Below, piece after piece: positions 16,190 to 25,160 of a DNA stretch of 64,000 bases; position 1 is the first letter of the stretch, and the number at the start of each line of letters is the position of its first letter. The stretch is taken from assembly GCA_002011215.1 (NCBI GenBank), contig MTML01000083.1, positions 31,199 to 95,198 on the forward strand, read 5' to 3'. This DNA comes from Archaeoglobus sp. JdFR-24 (GTDB taxonomy: Archaea; Halobacteriota; Archaeoglobi; Archaeoglobales; Archaeoglobaceae). The translations under genes were made by a program, and so were the position numbers. The notes beneath the pieces were generated by a model. It had not been told where the DNA came from and ran no database searches. It saw only the letters and a list, made by a program, of their open reading frames with translations.

Positions 16190-19100
16190 TCACTTCATAC
16201 TTTTTTTCAAAAACTCTCTAACTCTCTCAGATTCTATCCATCCTTCATCAAGCTGCTTGATTATTTTTTCGATCCTCCCTACCTGCTGAATTATTAACTC
16301 GGATATTTCTGATATTTCGTCACCTTTTATTTCAGCCAAGCCAACTATCACTGTCAGAGGATTCCTTATACTATCAATCAATACAGCAAACTGTTCAATG
16401 TTTTTAGTTATCTGTTCAAAGGCTTTTCTTCTTTGCTCTTCAACCTCAATTGATTTAATTCCAAAGGCAATATCGTTCGCGAGCGTCTGGAGCAGTTCAA
16501 TTTCATCTTTGCTCAATTTTTTATCGACCCCTAAGTATATTATAATCACACCTCTTACTTCTCCATCAACAACCATCGGAATTGCCAAGACCTGTTTGAA
16601 TTCTTTTTGTTTTAACCTACATTTAACACATGCAGTTTCACTATTTGCAAAAATTAACTTACGCTTGGATGCTTTCCTTATCAACCCACATTCTGCCAAT
16701 ATTTTCAAAAATAAGGACAAAGAAGCTCTGGAAATTGCTACTGGAACGATTTTATCATTCTCAACCAAACAAATCGCAACTGTATAATAATCTTCAAGTT
16801 TTGCCAGCTCCATACAGGCCTTTGTTAAAAGCTCCTCTTTGTCTTTTTCATGAACGATTAATTTGCTTATCTCGTTTATAGTTACAAGCAGTTTGTTTAA
16901 TCTTTTCAACTCCTCCTCCATTTTAATTCTTTCTGTCAGGTCAATGCCAAGCGAAATACCACCAATTATATTTCCTTCAGCGTCTTTAACAGCCATGTTG
17001 TACCATTCACAAATCAGCCTTTTTCCGTCCTTTGTTATGTCCTCATTTATGTTTTTATTCGAAATTCCGGTTTCCATAACTTCAGTTATGGCTTTTCGGA
17101 CATTTTCTTTCTCATATTCCGGAACCTGAATCTCGAACAGATCTTTTCCCATCACTTCCTCAGCCTTCCATCCAAACATATTCTCTGCCGTTTTATTCCA
17201 CATGTTGATTTTGTATTCTTTATCCCAGCCCGTTATGGCTATCGGGGCTAAATCAATTATGCGCTGTAAAAGCTCTGCAGTCTCTTTATGTTTTGCCTCA
17301 CTCGATATAAGCTTCTGTTCCAGTTCTATTCTCTCAGTAACATCTCTGGTAACTATCACACTACCAATAAAACTACCATCCTCATCAAACATTGGTGCAC
17401 CTACAGATTCCACGAATATCCACTCGCCATCTTGTCTTTTGATCCTATGAACTACCTTGCCCTGTCTTTTTTTACTAACAACATTGAAAAACTCGGATTT
17501 GACAGAATCCAAGTCTTCAGGATGAATATATTCAAAAACTGAGTTACCTATTAATTCTCCTGATTTGTAACCCATTATTCTCTCCACAGACGGGCTTACA
17601 TATGTTGCTATACCATTCGGATTAACAGCAAATATGATATCCCGGGAGTTCTCAACAATTAGACGATATTTCTCCTCTGATTTCTTTAGTTCTTCTTCCA
17701 ATCTTTTTCTTTCAGTTATGTCTCTGACTATTCCTTCAACCTCTATAACTTTTCCATTATCATAAACAGGCCACTCAACAAGCTCGAACCACAGAATCCT
17801 TCCATCCTTTGCTACCGCTCTAAATTCTCCTCTTAAGCTCTCCCCATTCAAAATTCTTGCAAAGAAATCTTTAACTCTATTTAAATCTTCGTGATACGTG
17901 ATTTTCTTTGAAGTGTGTTTAATCAGTTCATTAACATCATATCCAAGCATCTCAGCAAACTTAGGATTTACATCTACAAATTTGCCATTCTTGTCGATAA
18001 TGAAAAACATGTCCTGAGCGTTTTTGTAGAATCTTTCATATTTTTTAAGTTCTTCAACCATCTTCTTCCTTTCTGATATATCTCTATCAACAGCCATTAT
18101 TGCTTTTCTACCTCTGTAATCAATCAGCTTTGCATGCACATCAACATCATAAACCGTTCCATCCTTTCTTCTATGTTTAACCTCAAATTCTGCAAAACCT
18201 CTCTCCAAAAGCTGTTTGATTCTTTCATCAACCCTTTCATCTCCTTCTTCAATATCTATCTGCCTGATATTCATCTTCAACAACTCTTCTCTGCTGTATC
18301 CTGTCATTCTCTCTGCTGCACTGTTTACTTCAAGTATATTGCCATTTAAATCAAGAATAAGAACCATATCAGGCATTAATTCAAAAAGCTCTCTGTATTT
18401 CCTTTCACTTTCCTTTAACTCATCCTCCAACCTCTTTCTTTGCGTGATGTCTCTTGCGATACCCACAATGTACTTTATTTTACCCTCCTCAACAATTGGT
18501 GTTAAAGTGTGTTCAACGATTATAAGCTCCCCATTTTTCTTAACAAATTCCATTTCCTCTCTAATTGTTTTTTTATGTCTTAAAATCTCATCAAGTTGCT
18601 TTTCAGCCCTCTTTTTGTAACCTTCTGCAGCAAAATCTGGCCTGTATTTACCTAAAATTTCACCTGGTTCATAATCCAAAATCTCAGCAAAGGCTCGATT
18701 TACAAACCTGTATCTATTTTCTGAATCCACTATAAATATAATATCGGTAGTGTTTTCAACTATACTCTCATATATTTTCTCAAGCCTTTCTCTTTCTGTC
18801 ACATCTATCAATGTCCCGATTATTGCTGGTTTATCATCGAAATCTATCCTTGAACCATAGGATTCAAGATAAATTATTTCGTTATTCTTTCTTAGTCCTC
18901 TAAATCTCTGATGAACTGAAAATATCTTTCCTTCAATTCTCAATTTTATATTCATTTCAACTTTTTTCCGATCCTCGTCATAAACAAGTTCCAATGGATT
19001 TTTACCTATTAATTCATGAACCTCATAACCAAAAATCTCGGCAAACCTTGGATTTACATATTTTAAAACTCCATCCTGAATTAAGTAAATACCAGCAAGA

Positions 19101-19843
19101 GATTTTTCCGCTAAAATTTTGAACTTTCCTTCACTCTCCTTCAGCTCTTTTTTAATCCTGTTCCTCTCCAGAACATCATCTCTGACCCTTTCATATATTT
19201 CCCAGCTTAGTTTTCCATTCATCCTCGCAAGAGACTCGTCTGGTGGTACATAGTAGGGGTTTTCGCATACAGAATCGTAAAGGATGATTTTGGGATGGGT
19301 ATGGATTATATCAAGTAAAATCTCAGGAGTGAACCTGCTTTCATTGTACTGGCAGATGGCAGTGCACCTGCTTTGAGGGAAGAAGAAGTTTAGCTTTGCT
19401 TCATACTCGATGAGCTTCTCGACTCCAGGAAGTTTTGTAAAGACCCAGGTCATTTCTCCAGTAGCCCTTAAGCCCCTATATCCTTCCTCAATTGCCTTTT
19501 GTTCTGTTTGTCTCAATAATTCTATCATTCTGTCTGGATCGAAATAACCGTCTTTAAGGTAGGCATCCTCTTTCGTTAAAAATTCGAACTGCCCCGATCT
19601 GATGTATTCTTCAATATTTATGTTGAATTTTTTGAGGGCTCGGATGATCTCCTCCTTCGTACTCTCATCTACAATGTAAATGCACTTCTCATTGTTCTCC
19701 AGTCCAGTAAGCATGAAGGGGATTATGATAGAGAATTGTTCCTCTTTATTTCTGTATATGCAGCACAGGTGCTCACCTAAGTTAAGGTTTTCAAACTCTC
19801 TTTTGAGTTTTCCCATTGACATTGACATTAAAGACCCTCTCAA
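16190..19843 (-). CDS. MEDS-PAS6-GAF sensor protein with degenerate, truncated kinase region
   Basis: A 1217-residue soluble sensor. Residues about 18-200 form a MEDS domain (HLCCIYRNKEEQFSIIIPFM). Six PAS domains follow from about 240 to 980, each ending in a DITERKRLEEEL-type linker. A GAF domain (about 1000-1145) contains CVKCR. The C-terminus reads FAVLIDSIRNPLTVIVGLAE, a HisKA-like dimerisation helix in which the phospho-acceptor His of H-x-x-R-x-P-L is Asp. The protein ends about 50 residues later with no HATPase domain. It cannot be a standard histidine kinase; it may sense redox or ligands and signal through partners. A response-regulator remnant lies just upstream. Confidence 0.88.
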   Translation of the reverse strand: MRGSLMSMSMGKLKREFENLNLGEHLCCIYRNKEEQFSIIIPFMLTGLENNEKCIYIVDESTKEEIIRALKKFNINIEEYIRSGQFEFLTKEDAYLKDGYFDPDRMIELLRQTEQKAIEEGYRGLRATGEMTWVFTKLPGVEKLIEYEAKLNFFFPQSRCTAICQYNESRFTPEILLDIIHTHPKIILYDSVCENPYYVPPDESLARMNGKLSWEIYERVRDDVLERNRIKKELKESEGKFKILAEKSLAGIYLIQDGVLKYVNPRFAEIFGYEVHELIGKNPLELVYDEDRKKVEMNIKLRIEGKIFSVHQRFRGLRKNNEIIYLESYGSRIDFDDKPAIIGTLIDVTERERLEKIYESIVENTTDIIFIVDSENRYRFVNRAFAEILDYEPGEILGKYRPDFAAEGYKKRAEKQLDEILRHKKTIREEMEFVKKNGELIIVEHTLTPIVEEGKIKYIVGIARDITQRKRLEDELKESERKYRELFELMPDMVLILDLNGNILEVNSAAERMTGYSREELLKMNIRQIDIEEGDERVDERIKQLLERGFAEFEVKHRRKDGTVYDVDVHAKLIDYRGRKAIMAVDRDISERKKMVEELKKYERFYKNAQDMFFIIDKNGKFVDVNPKFAEMLGYDVNELIKHTSKKITYHEDLNRVKDFFARILNGESLRGEFRAVAKDGRILWFELVEWPVYDNGKVIEVEGIVRDITERKRLEEELKKSEEKYRLIVENSRDIIFAVNPNGIATYVSPSVERIMGYKSGELIGNSVFEYIHPEDLDSVKSEFFNVVSKKRQGKVVHRIKRQDGEWIFVESVGAPMFDEDGSFIGSVIVTRDVTERIELEQKLISSEAKHKETAELLQRIIDLAPIAITGWDKEYKINMWNKTAENMFGWKAEEVMGKDLFEIQVPEYEKENVRKAITEVMETGISNKNINEDITKDGKRLICEWYNMAVKDAEGNIIGGISLGIDLTERIKMEEELKRLNKLLVTINEISKLIVHEKDKEELLTKACMELAKLEDYYTVAICLVENDKIVPVAISRASLSLFLKILAECGLIRKASKRKLIFANSETACVKCRLKQKEFKQVLAIPMVVDGEVRGVIIIYLGVDKKLSKDEIELLQTLANDIAFGIKSIEVEEQRRKAFEQITKNIEQFAVLIDSIRNPLTVIVGLAEIKGDEISEISELIIQQVGRIEKIIKQLDEGWIESERVREFLKKSMK

Positions 19844-19936
19844 CCATACTTGTGATTTACCTCATTTTCGAGCGATATTGAAGTACATATATTCTTTATC
19901 AAATCAATAATATCATTATAGTAGTAATATGGGCGT

Positions 19937-20048
19937 ATGGGCGTAAAAATCCTCATTACTGATGATGATGAACCCATAATAGTAATTTTGAAAGTTATTC
20001 TTTCTCAGATTAAATGACATGGCCAGAAAAGTGCTGGAGATCAAATAA
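19937..20048 (+). pseudogene. Internally deleted response-regulator receiver gene
   Basis: MGVKILITDDDEPIIVILKV followed by a stop at 20017 is the start of a CheY-like receiver (beta 1 and the acidic DDD pocket). About 10 nt further on, MARKVLEIK and a stop resemble the final helix of such domains. The middle 80 or so residues, including the phospho-Asp and the switch residues, are missing. It is divergent from the large sensor gene. Confidence 0.6.
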
Positions 20049-20060
20049 AAATAAAAAATT

Positions 20061-20309
20061 TTATATTTTTAACGTGTGCTCACCCTTTATATAAAATATA
20101 CTGAATCCAACGATGACTCCCATGGTTGCAACTTGAATTGATGTTGGAACGACCTGCTTCCATGCGAAAGTTGCTATACTTGCTCCCTGCCCACCTCCAA
20201 AAAGGAATGCCAGTAGTATCATTACAAATACCAGCAACCCTGAAGTCATTGAGATCGCCAACAAAAGTCCAAAAATTACTTTTACTGTTTCTTCCAGCCT
20301 CTCTCTCAA
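20061..20309 (-). CDS. Small two- or three-helix membrane protein of the TRAP-type operon
   Basis: An 82-residue membrane protein: a charged N-terminus (MRERLEETVK), a helix at about 12-38 and another at about 55-75. It sits 13 nt after the large permease and is transcribed with it. It could replace the small TRAP subunit (DctQ) but is shorter than DctQ (about 160 residues), so that remains an inference. Confidence 0.65.
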   Translation of the reverse strand: MRERLEETVKVIFGLLLAISMTSGLLVFVMILLAFLFGGGQGASIATFAWKQVVPTSIQVATMGVIVGFSIFYIKGEHTLKI

Positions 20310-20322
20310 ACTATCACCCCTC

Positions 20323-21699
20323 TCAGGAAAATGGTATTGGCAGCAGTCCCAGTAGTAATATTGTTAGTACTATTACATGAGCTCCGACCCATACTAACGT
20401 AATCTTTGTAGTTTCTTTAAACCCAGAACCAGCTATACCCATAGCCACATACATGCACAAAGCGAGTGGTGGTGTCATCCCTTCCAGTGCCCCGGTAAGA
20501 GCTGGTAAAACCCCTGCAGCTACAATTGGGCTCATTCCTGTTGCAACCAGCAATGTAACCAAAGTTGGACCGAGTATTGCTATCTGAGAACTGCCTGGAA
20601 GAACCATTCCAAGTACGACACCTATGAAGACAATCAGAAGTACCAGCGTAACGAAACTCAGATTCATCGGTTCCACTATAGCGTTTACAGCCTCTCCTAA
20701 CTCAAGCTCTTTAAAAACGTAGGCAATCGAGTAGGCAAAGTAAACTGTCAGAGATACTGGCACTACACTATTGTATGAGTTTTTGAACATGCTGAATATG
20801 TTTTTCCAGAATCCTCCTTTTGATATCTCCGAACGCGAGATCAGTATGGCATATGCCATTGCCACAGGTGGCGTAAAAAATAACACCGTCTTTGAGAACG
20901 CTTTTGCACCATCAGCCCCAATCCTGCCTATTATGAGGTCTTTCATCGTTGCATCAATTAAGAACGGTAAGAATATCATCAATGGCAGTATTAGAACATA
21001 CCAGCCATCTTTCAATGACTTTCTGAGTGAAGGTAATTCCTCTTTTGGAATTGGTTTAACATCGTAGACGTATGTCAATGAGATAAGTGTGATTAATCTC
21101 TGCAACACGAACCATATTGCAATACCCCATACCACAAGCCAAAATTCAGACAATGAAAACGTTTCAGGGTATAATGCATCTAAAACACCGAATGCCAAGA
21201 GTATCGTCCCTGAAGGAGGGATCATAGGTCCCATAGCACTTGCAGTCATCTCAACTGAGGCTGCAAGATGTCTGGGGAAACCTGTTCTTATCATCGCAGG
21301 TATAGTGAACACTCCAGTCGATGCGACATTTCCGGGTCCAGAACCAGAAAGTGATGCCATGAAAGTGCTACCAAAGAGACTTACGTAACCTGCTCCTCCT
21401 CTAAATCTACCAACTAGGGCTAATATAACACTGATGATCCTGTCTATGACTCTGGTTTCTCCGAAGACGTGGGCAAGCAGTAGAAATCCAACAATTGCAT
21501 AGAAAAGTGTGCTTGTCGATGGTTTTATCAGATACTTCAGGAAAAGATCAAATCTGCCACTGAAAACTATTAGCAGTATGTATGATAGGGCCATGACCTC
21601 ATAGATCGGTCTCTTGAATACAACGAACAAAATTGCTATGATCGCCAGCAGGATAACTATGTAGAATATAGGGATGGGGATCCCAAAGAGCAGATCCAA
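20323..21699 (-). CDS. TRAP transporter large permease (DctM-like)
   Basis: A 458-residue integral membrane protein with about 12 hydrophobic segments. FMASLSGSGPGNVASTGVFT and MTASAMGPMIPPSGTILLAF are the paired gating and substrate motifs of TRAP/ion-transporter superfamily permeases, with a second pseudo-repeat ending in MVLPGSSQIAILGPTLVTLL. TRAP systems import carboxylates using an ion gradient and normally need a secreted binding protein, which is not visible in this window. TTG is the start; the stop of the 49-residue gene is immediately before it. It is divergent from the NrpR-type regulator, which probably controls it. Confidence 0.85.
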   Translation of the reverse strand: MDLLFGIPIPIFYIVILLAIIAILFVVFKRPIYEVMALSYILLIVFSGRFDLFLKYLIKPSTSTLFYAIVGFLLLAHVFGETRVIDRIISVILALVGRFRGGAGYVSLFGSTFMASLSGSGPGNVASTGVFTIPAMIRTGFPRHLAASVEMTASAMGPMIPPSGTILLAFGVLDALYPETFSLSEFWLVVWGIAIWFVLQRLITLISLTYVYDVKPIPKEELPSLRKSLKDGWYVLILPLMIFLPFLIDATMKDLIIGRIGADGAKAFSKTVLFFTPPVAMAYAILISRSEISKGGFWKNIFSMFKNSYNSVVPVSLTVYFAYSIAYVFKELELGEAVNAIVEPMNLSFVTLVLLIVFIGVVLGMVLPGSSQIAILGPTLVTLLVATGMSPIVAAGVLPALTGALEGMTPPLALCMYVAMGIAGSGFKETTKITLVWVGAHVIVLTILLLGLLPIPFS

Positions 21700-21849
21700 T
21701 TACTCCACCCCCCTAACCACAATTGAGTCGTAGCTTTCGTAGAATCTATTGTTCTGCACTGCAGTGCTCAGTTTGATTTGATTTTTGTTGCATACTTTAG
21801 GAGGTCTCTTTTCTTCTAATATTCCAAGAGCTAAACCACACTCAAACAC
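21700..21849 (-). CDS. 49-residue protein at the head of the TRAP operon
   Basis: GTG start with GAGGTG 5 nt upstream. The product begins MFECGLALGILEEKRPPKVC and ends YDSIVVRGVE. The stop codon directly abuts the TTG start of the permease, so translation is probably coupled. Two Cys and a C-terminal strand are visible. I know no family. The strong ribosome-binding site and zero spacing argue for a real gene rather than a leader artefact. Confidence 0.55.
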   Translation of the reverse strand: MFECGLALGILEEKRPPKVCNKNQIKLSTAVQNNRFYESYDSIVVRGVE

Positions 21850-21907
21850 AATACCACCTCATGTTTAAATGTGTGGGATGGTTGATTTTATAATATTAAA
21901 ATGTTGC

Positions 21908-21956
21908 GGTAATTGATTTCCATAAACTTATTACAGTTCAACGGAATTTGACTTCC
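21908..21956. promoter_or_regulatory. NrpR-type operators between the TRAP operon and its regulator
   Basis: GGAA-TTTGAC-TTCC at 21943-21956 is an exact GGAA-N6-TTCC palindrome, the operator form described for NrpR of methanogens. GGTA-ATTGAT-TTCC at 21908-21921 is a one-base variant nearer the divergent TRAP promoter. The first lies just upstream of a TATA-like ttttatata before the regulator gene, so both promoters could be controlled. Confidence 0.65.
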
Positions 21957-21994
21957 ATAATAAAATTTTATATAGTAATGCAACTAAGGAGAAA

Positions 21995-22999
21995 ATGATG
22001 ACCCAAAATTATTGTGATTTACCAAAAACAGCGTTAGAAATCCTTAAAATAACATTCATAGCCTCTCGACCCATAAATTCGATTGAGATATCTAAAATGC
22101 TTCAAAAAAGAGGAATTGACGTGGACTCACGAACCGTGAGGTATCACCTTAAGCATCTTGAAGAGTTAAATCTAACAACTAAAATCGGTAAAAAAGGATG
22201 TATTGTTACACCAGAAGGTATTAGACAGCTTAAACGAATAATGGTCTACGAACGTCTTGGTACTCCATCAACAGAGGTAGAAAAGCTGATTGTTGGCAGT
22301 ACTTTTAACTTAGAATCTGGCAGGGGGACGGTTCTCGCGAACATTGCAATTTTGCCTAAGGAATACGTTGAAAGGGCGTATGAGATTCTCACTCTTGTAT
22401 CATCACTCAACTTCTTCCCATCACCCCTATTAGCTGTCAAAGATGAAAACGAAAAACTTGGCAGTTATGAAGTTCCTGATGGATACATAGGATTCGGCTG
22501 CGTATCAGCAACGATCTACGATGCTATACTTCGTAAAAAAGGAGTTTATGTTGAATCCATTGCCGCGGGAGTTTATGAAGTTAAAGATAATAAACCTCTT
22601 GGATTTGTTGAACTTGTTACTCATACTGGGGCAACATTAAGCCCGGGAGAATTATTCATCAAAGCAGGATACACCTCTCTAAATGAGATAGTCAAAACGG
22701 GTAGTGGCTATGTTACTGCAGCAATTAAGCGATTTTCATCGTTCTTTTCTGACATTGTTGAGGAGACTGTTAGACAAATAAATGAAAGTGGTATTGACGG
22801 GCTTATTGAGCTCTCTGCTGTAACACCCGAAACAGAAAAAATAGATGTTTCAGATGCTAATAAAGGGAGATTAATTGTATTTGGTGGAGGAAATTACTTT
22901 GCCCCGCTTATAGAACTCGGTTTAGACGTGCAACTTACCATAAATGGTACTCTAATTGATGTAAAACACATGAAAACTCCAGACCAAATTCTAAAATAA
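21995..22999 (+). CDS. NrpR-family transcription regulator, single effector domain
   Basis: A 334-residue protein. Residues about 8-75 are a winged HTH (RPINSIEISKMLQKRGIDVD then SRTVRYHLKHLEELNLTTKI). Residues about 85-330 form one NrpR regulatory domain (DUF128 type), the domain that in methanogen nitrogen repressors binds 2-oxoglutarate. In methanogens it represses nif and glnA; here its neighbours are a carboxylate-type permease and an AtuA-like pair, so it is probably a local catabolic regulator. aaggag lies upstream of two consecutive ATGs. NrpR-type operators flank its promoter and a variant precedes the gene at 23196. Family confidence is high; ligand is inference. Confidence 0.85.
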   Translation: MMTQNYCDLPKTALEILKITFIASRPINSIEISKMLQKRGIDVDSRTVRYHLKHLEELNLTTKIGKKGCIVTPEGIRQLKRIMVYERLGTPSTEVEKLIVGSTFNLESGRGTVLANIAILPKEYVERAYEILTLVSSLNFFPSPLLAVKDENEKLGSYEVPDGYIGFGCVSATIYDAILRKKGVYVESIAAGVYEVKDNKPLGFVELVTHTGATLSPGELFIKAGYTSLNEIVKTGSGYVTAAIKRFSSFFSDIVEETVRQINESGIDGLIELSAVTPETEKIDVSDANKGRLIVFGGGNYFAPLIELGLDVQLTINGTLIDVKHMKTPDQILK

Positions 23000-23123
23000 A
23001 TGGATTAAAAAAATTATATTCTATTTTCATTATCCTACACCATTGTGCCTGCAAATTTGGATACGTACTTCCTAAATAACATAAAAAACAAAAATATGTA
23101 AAATATTCAAGAATATGTTTTTT

Positions 23124-23137
23124 GGAAGTAGATTACC
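23124..23137. promoter_or_regulatory. NrpR-type operator variant upstream of the AtuA-like operon
   Basis: GGAA-GTAGAT-TACC differs from GGAA-N6-TTCC at one base and is the mirror of the GGTA-N6-TTCC site at 21908. It lies about 60 nt before the TTG start of the AtuA-like gene, in the expected promoter zone. Confidence 0.5.
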
Positions 23138-23195
23138 AAAAACCTTAAGTATAGTATCCTTATTAAACTATTGAAATTAATCAGGAGGTGTAGAA

Positions 23196-24542
23196 TTGAG
23201 GGAGATCAAAATTCTGTCCCCTACAGGACATTTAGGTTTCACACCATTAGAGAAAGGAAGTTTTTTTACCGGAGTTGAGAAAGAACCTGACTATATAGTA
23301 GCTGATTCCGGTAGTGCTGATATTGGACCATATTACCTTGGAGCAGACAAACCATGCAGTCCAGAAATGTGGCAGAGACACGACCTTGAGTTAATACTCA
23401 AAGCTTCCAGAGAACTGGATATTCCAATGATTATAGGAAGTGCTTCAGACACTGGAACAAACAGAGGCGTGGATCAATACGTTCGCATCATAAAGGAAAT
23501 TGCAAAAGAGAACAATCTGCACTTCAATCTTGCATACATATATTCCCAGCAGGATAAGGATAAAGTAAAACAGGCTTTGAATGAAGTTAGAATTGAGGGG
23601 TTGGATGGTTTTGATGATTTGACACCAGATGTTGTTGATAAAACTGATACAATTGTCGCTGTTATGGGTACAGATCCCATAATTGAGGCACTTGATGACG
23701 GTGCGGATGTTATAATAGCCGGACGAAGCTCTGACTCTTCTATTTTTGCAGCTCCACTAATACGGGAAGGAATGTCAAAGGCTACAGCATACTATGCAGG
23801 AAAGGTTCTGGAATGTGCATCTTTCTGTGCTGAACCGTTTATGGGTAAGGAGAGTGTTATGGGATACATACAAGAGGGGGAAGTTGTTGTTGAACCGATG
23901 CATCCAAAACAGCGCTGTACAGTAGCTTCAGTAGCCAGCCACAGCATGTATGAACGTATTGACCCATACTATGAGAGGGTGCCTGGTGGTATTCTGGATA
24001 TGAGCGAGTGTGTGTATGAACAACTTGACTCAAGGAGAACAAGAATAACCGGTTTCAAATTTAAAGAAGAGGAGTTGAAGATAAAGCTGGAAGGTGCAGG
24101 TAAAGTGGGTGAGCGGTGCTTGAGCATAGTTGGCTTCAGAGACCCGTATTTGATTCAGCATATAGATGGGGTCATTGAATGGTCGAAGAGAAAGGTTAAG
24201 GAAAGATTTCCCGACAAATCCTATCAGCTGTATTACCACCTGTATGGTATAAATGGTGTAATGAGGGATCTTGAACCGATCAAAAATCCGTCACCTCATG
24301 AGATATGTCTGATTGTCGAATGTGTGGCAGAAACTGTAGAGAAGGCAGAAGAGATTACAGCTTTAGCAGCACGAAATACTTTTTATGCCAGATTACCTGA
24401 GGTGAAGGGTACTGCTGGCACTGCAGCATTAATGTCAGATGAAGTGTTATTAGCAAAACCCGCCTATGAGTGGACGATAAATCATGCAATGCCTGTTGAT
24501 GATCCATTCGAGCTGTTTGAGATACATTTAGCGGAAATATAG
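23196..24542 (+). CDS. AtuA-like (DUF1446) family protein
   Basis: A 448-residue cytoplasmic protein of the acyclic terpene utilisation AtuA-like family: ADSGSADIGPYYLGADKPCS near 36-55, IIGSASDTGTNRGVDQYV near 80-97, DGADVIIAGRSSDSSIFAAP near 168-187 and an LYGINGVMRDLEP stretch near 347. The biochemical role is not settled; members occur with acyl-CoA and carboxylate catabolism genes. TTG is the start, with AGGAGGTG 5-7 nt upstream. It forms an operon with the DUF4387 gene, whose product is fused to AtuA in some organisms. Control by the NrpR-like regulator is inferred from the upstream site. Confidence 0.82.
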   Translation: MREIKILSPTGHLGFTPLEKGSFFTGVEKEPDYIVADSGSADIGPYYLGADKPCSPEMWQRHDLELILKASRELDIPMIIGSASDTGTNRGVDQYVRIIKEIAKENNLHFNLAYIYSQQDKDKVKQALNEVRIEGLDGFDDLTPDVVDKTDTIVAVMGTDPIIEALDDGADVIIAGRSSDSSIFAAPLIREGMSKATAYYAGKVLECASFCAEPFMGKESVMGYIQEGEVVVEPMHPKQRCTVASVASHSMYERIDPYYERVPGGILDMSECVYEQLDSRRTRITGFKFKEEELKIKLEGAGKVGERCLSIVGFRDPYLIQHIDGVIEWSKRKVKERFPDKSYQLYYHLYGINGVMRDLEPIKNPSPHEICLIVECVAETVEKAEEITALAARNTFYARLPEVKGTAGTAALMSDEVLLAKPAYEWTINHAMPVDDPFELFEIHLAEI

Positions 24543-24553
24543 GGGTGATACAA

Positions 24554-24874
24554 ATGGAAGTGAGAAAACTGGTTGAGCTCGCATCAACGATAAGAAGCAA
24601 AAATGCTGGTGTAAACAATATAACCTTCGACATCATTTTCAGCAATCCGGAGAACTACCGACTGGTCAAAAAAAGTGGTGTACTAAACAAAAGTACTGTT
24701 GCAAAGCTTTTTGATATCTCTGAAGATCGTATTGTTAGTTTCGTTGAATTTGACCCAGCAAATGCTATCAAATTTACAATTCGAAGAGGGAAACCAAGTG
24801 GAAGCCCTGGAGAATCAGATGTTTTTGGCAGCCAGCAGTATGCTCCACTTTTAGATATAAAAGTTCCAATATAA
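24554..24874 (+). CDS. DUF4387 family protein (AtuA partner)
   Basis: A 106-residue protein with VRKLVELASTIRSKNAGVNN and ITFDIIFSNPENYRLVKKSG at the N-terminus and RGKPSGSPGESDVFGSQQYA near the C-terminus, all typical of DUF4387. It starts about 11 nt after the AtuA-like gene; GGGGTGAT is the Shine-Dalgarno for the ATG at 24554, so the upstream in-frame GTG at 24545 is not favoured. It probably forms a complex with the AtuA-like protein. The reaction is unknown. Confidence 0.82.
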   Translation: MEVRKLVELASTIRSKNAGVNNITFDIIFSNPENYRLVKKSGVLNKSTVAKLFDISEDRIVSFVEFDPANAIKFTIRRGKPSGSPGESDVFGSQQYAPLLDIKVPI

Positions 24875-24961
24875 AATATAAATTCCCACTTTTTTATTCT
24901 TATTCCAAATCTGTTCAGTTTTTTAAGCTGTTCAATTCAAATAACCTGAATATTCGCATTC

Positions 24962-25036
24962 TCTTATCTCATCTCACCTATCAATGTCTTATCTCATCTC
25001 ACCTATCAATGTCTTATCTCATCTCACCTATCAATG
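24962..25036. repeat. Three perfect tandem copies of a 25-bp unit
   Basis: The unit begins tcttatctcatctcacc and ends tatcaatg. Copies lie at 24962-24986, 24987-25011 and 25012-25036 with no mismatch and no spacers, so this is a minisatellite rather than a CRISPR. It lies in the gap after the AtuA/DUF4387 operon; there is no dyad symmetry or coding. Confidence 0.9.
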
Positions 25037-25160
25037 CTCCCCACCAAGATTTTCATTGCACTCCTAAAGAGGTTATTTTGGCTGAACCTTTAACTTTTTT
25101 TGTAAACCATATCACAAACAGTGGATAAAAATTATAAACTTCTAACTTTAGCTGTTATAT

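Noticed and set aside
20061..21699. Classical three-part TRAP system
   Set aside because: No periplasmic binding protein and no DctQ-length subunit in the window, so only the permease family was called.
24962..25036. Possible CRISPR array
   Set aside because: Copies are directly adjacent with no spacers and no palindromic repeat; it is a simple tandem repeat.
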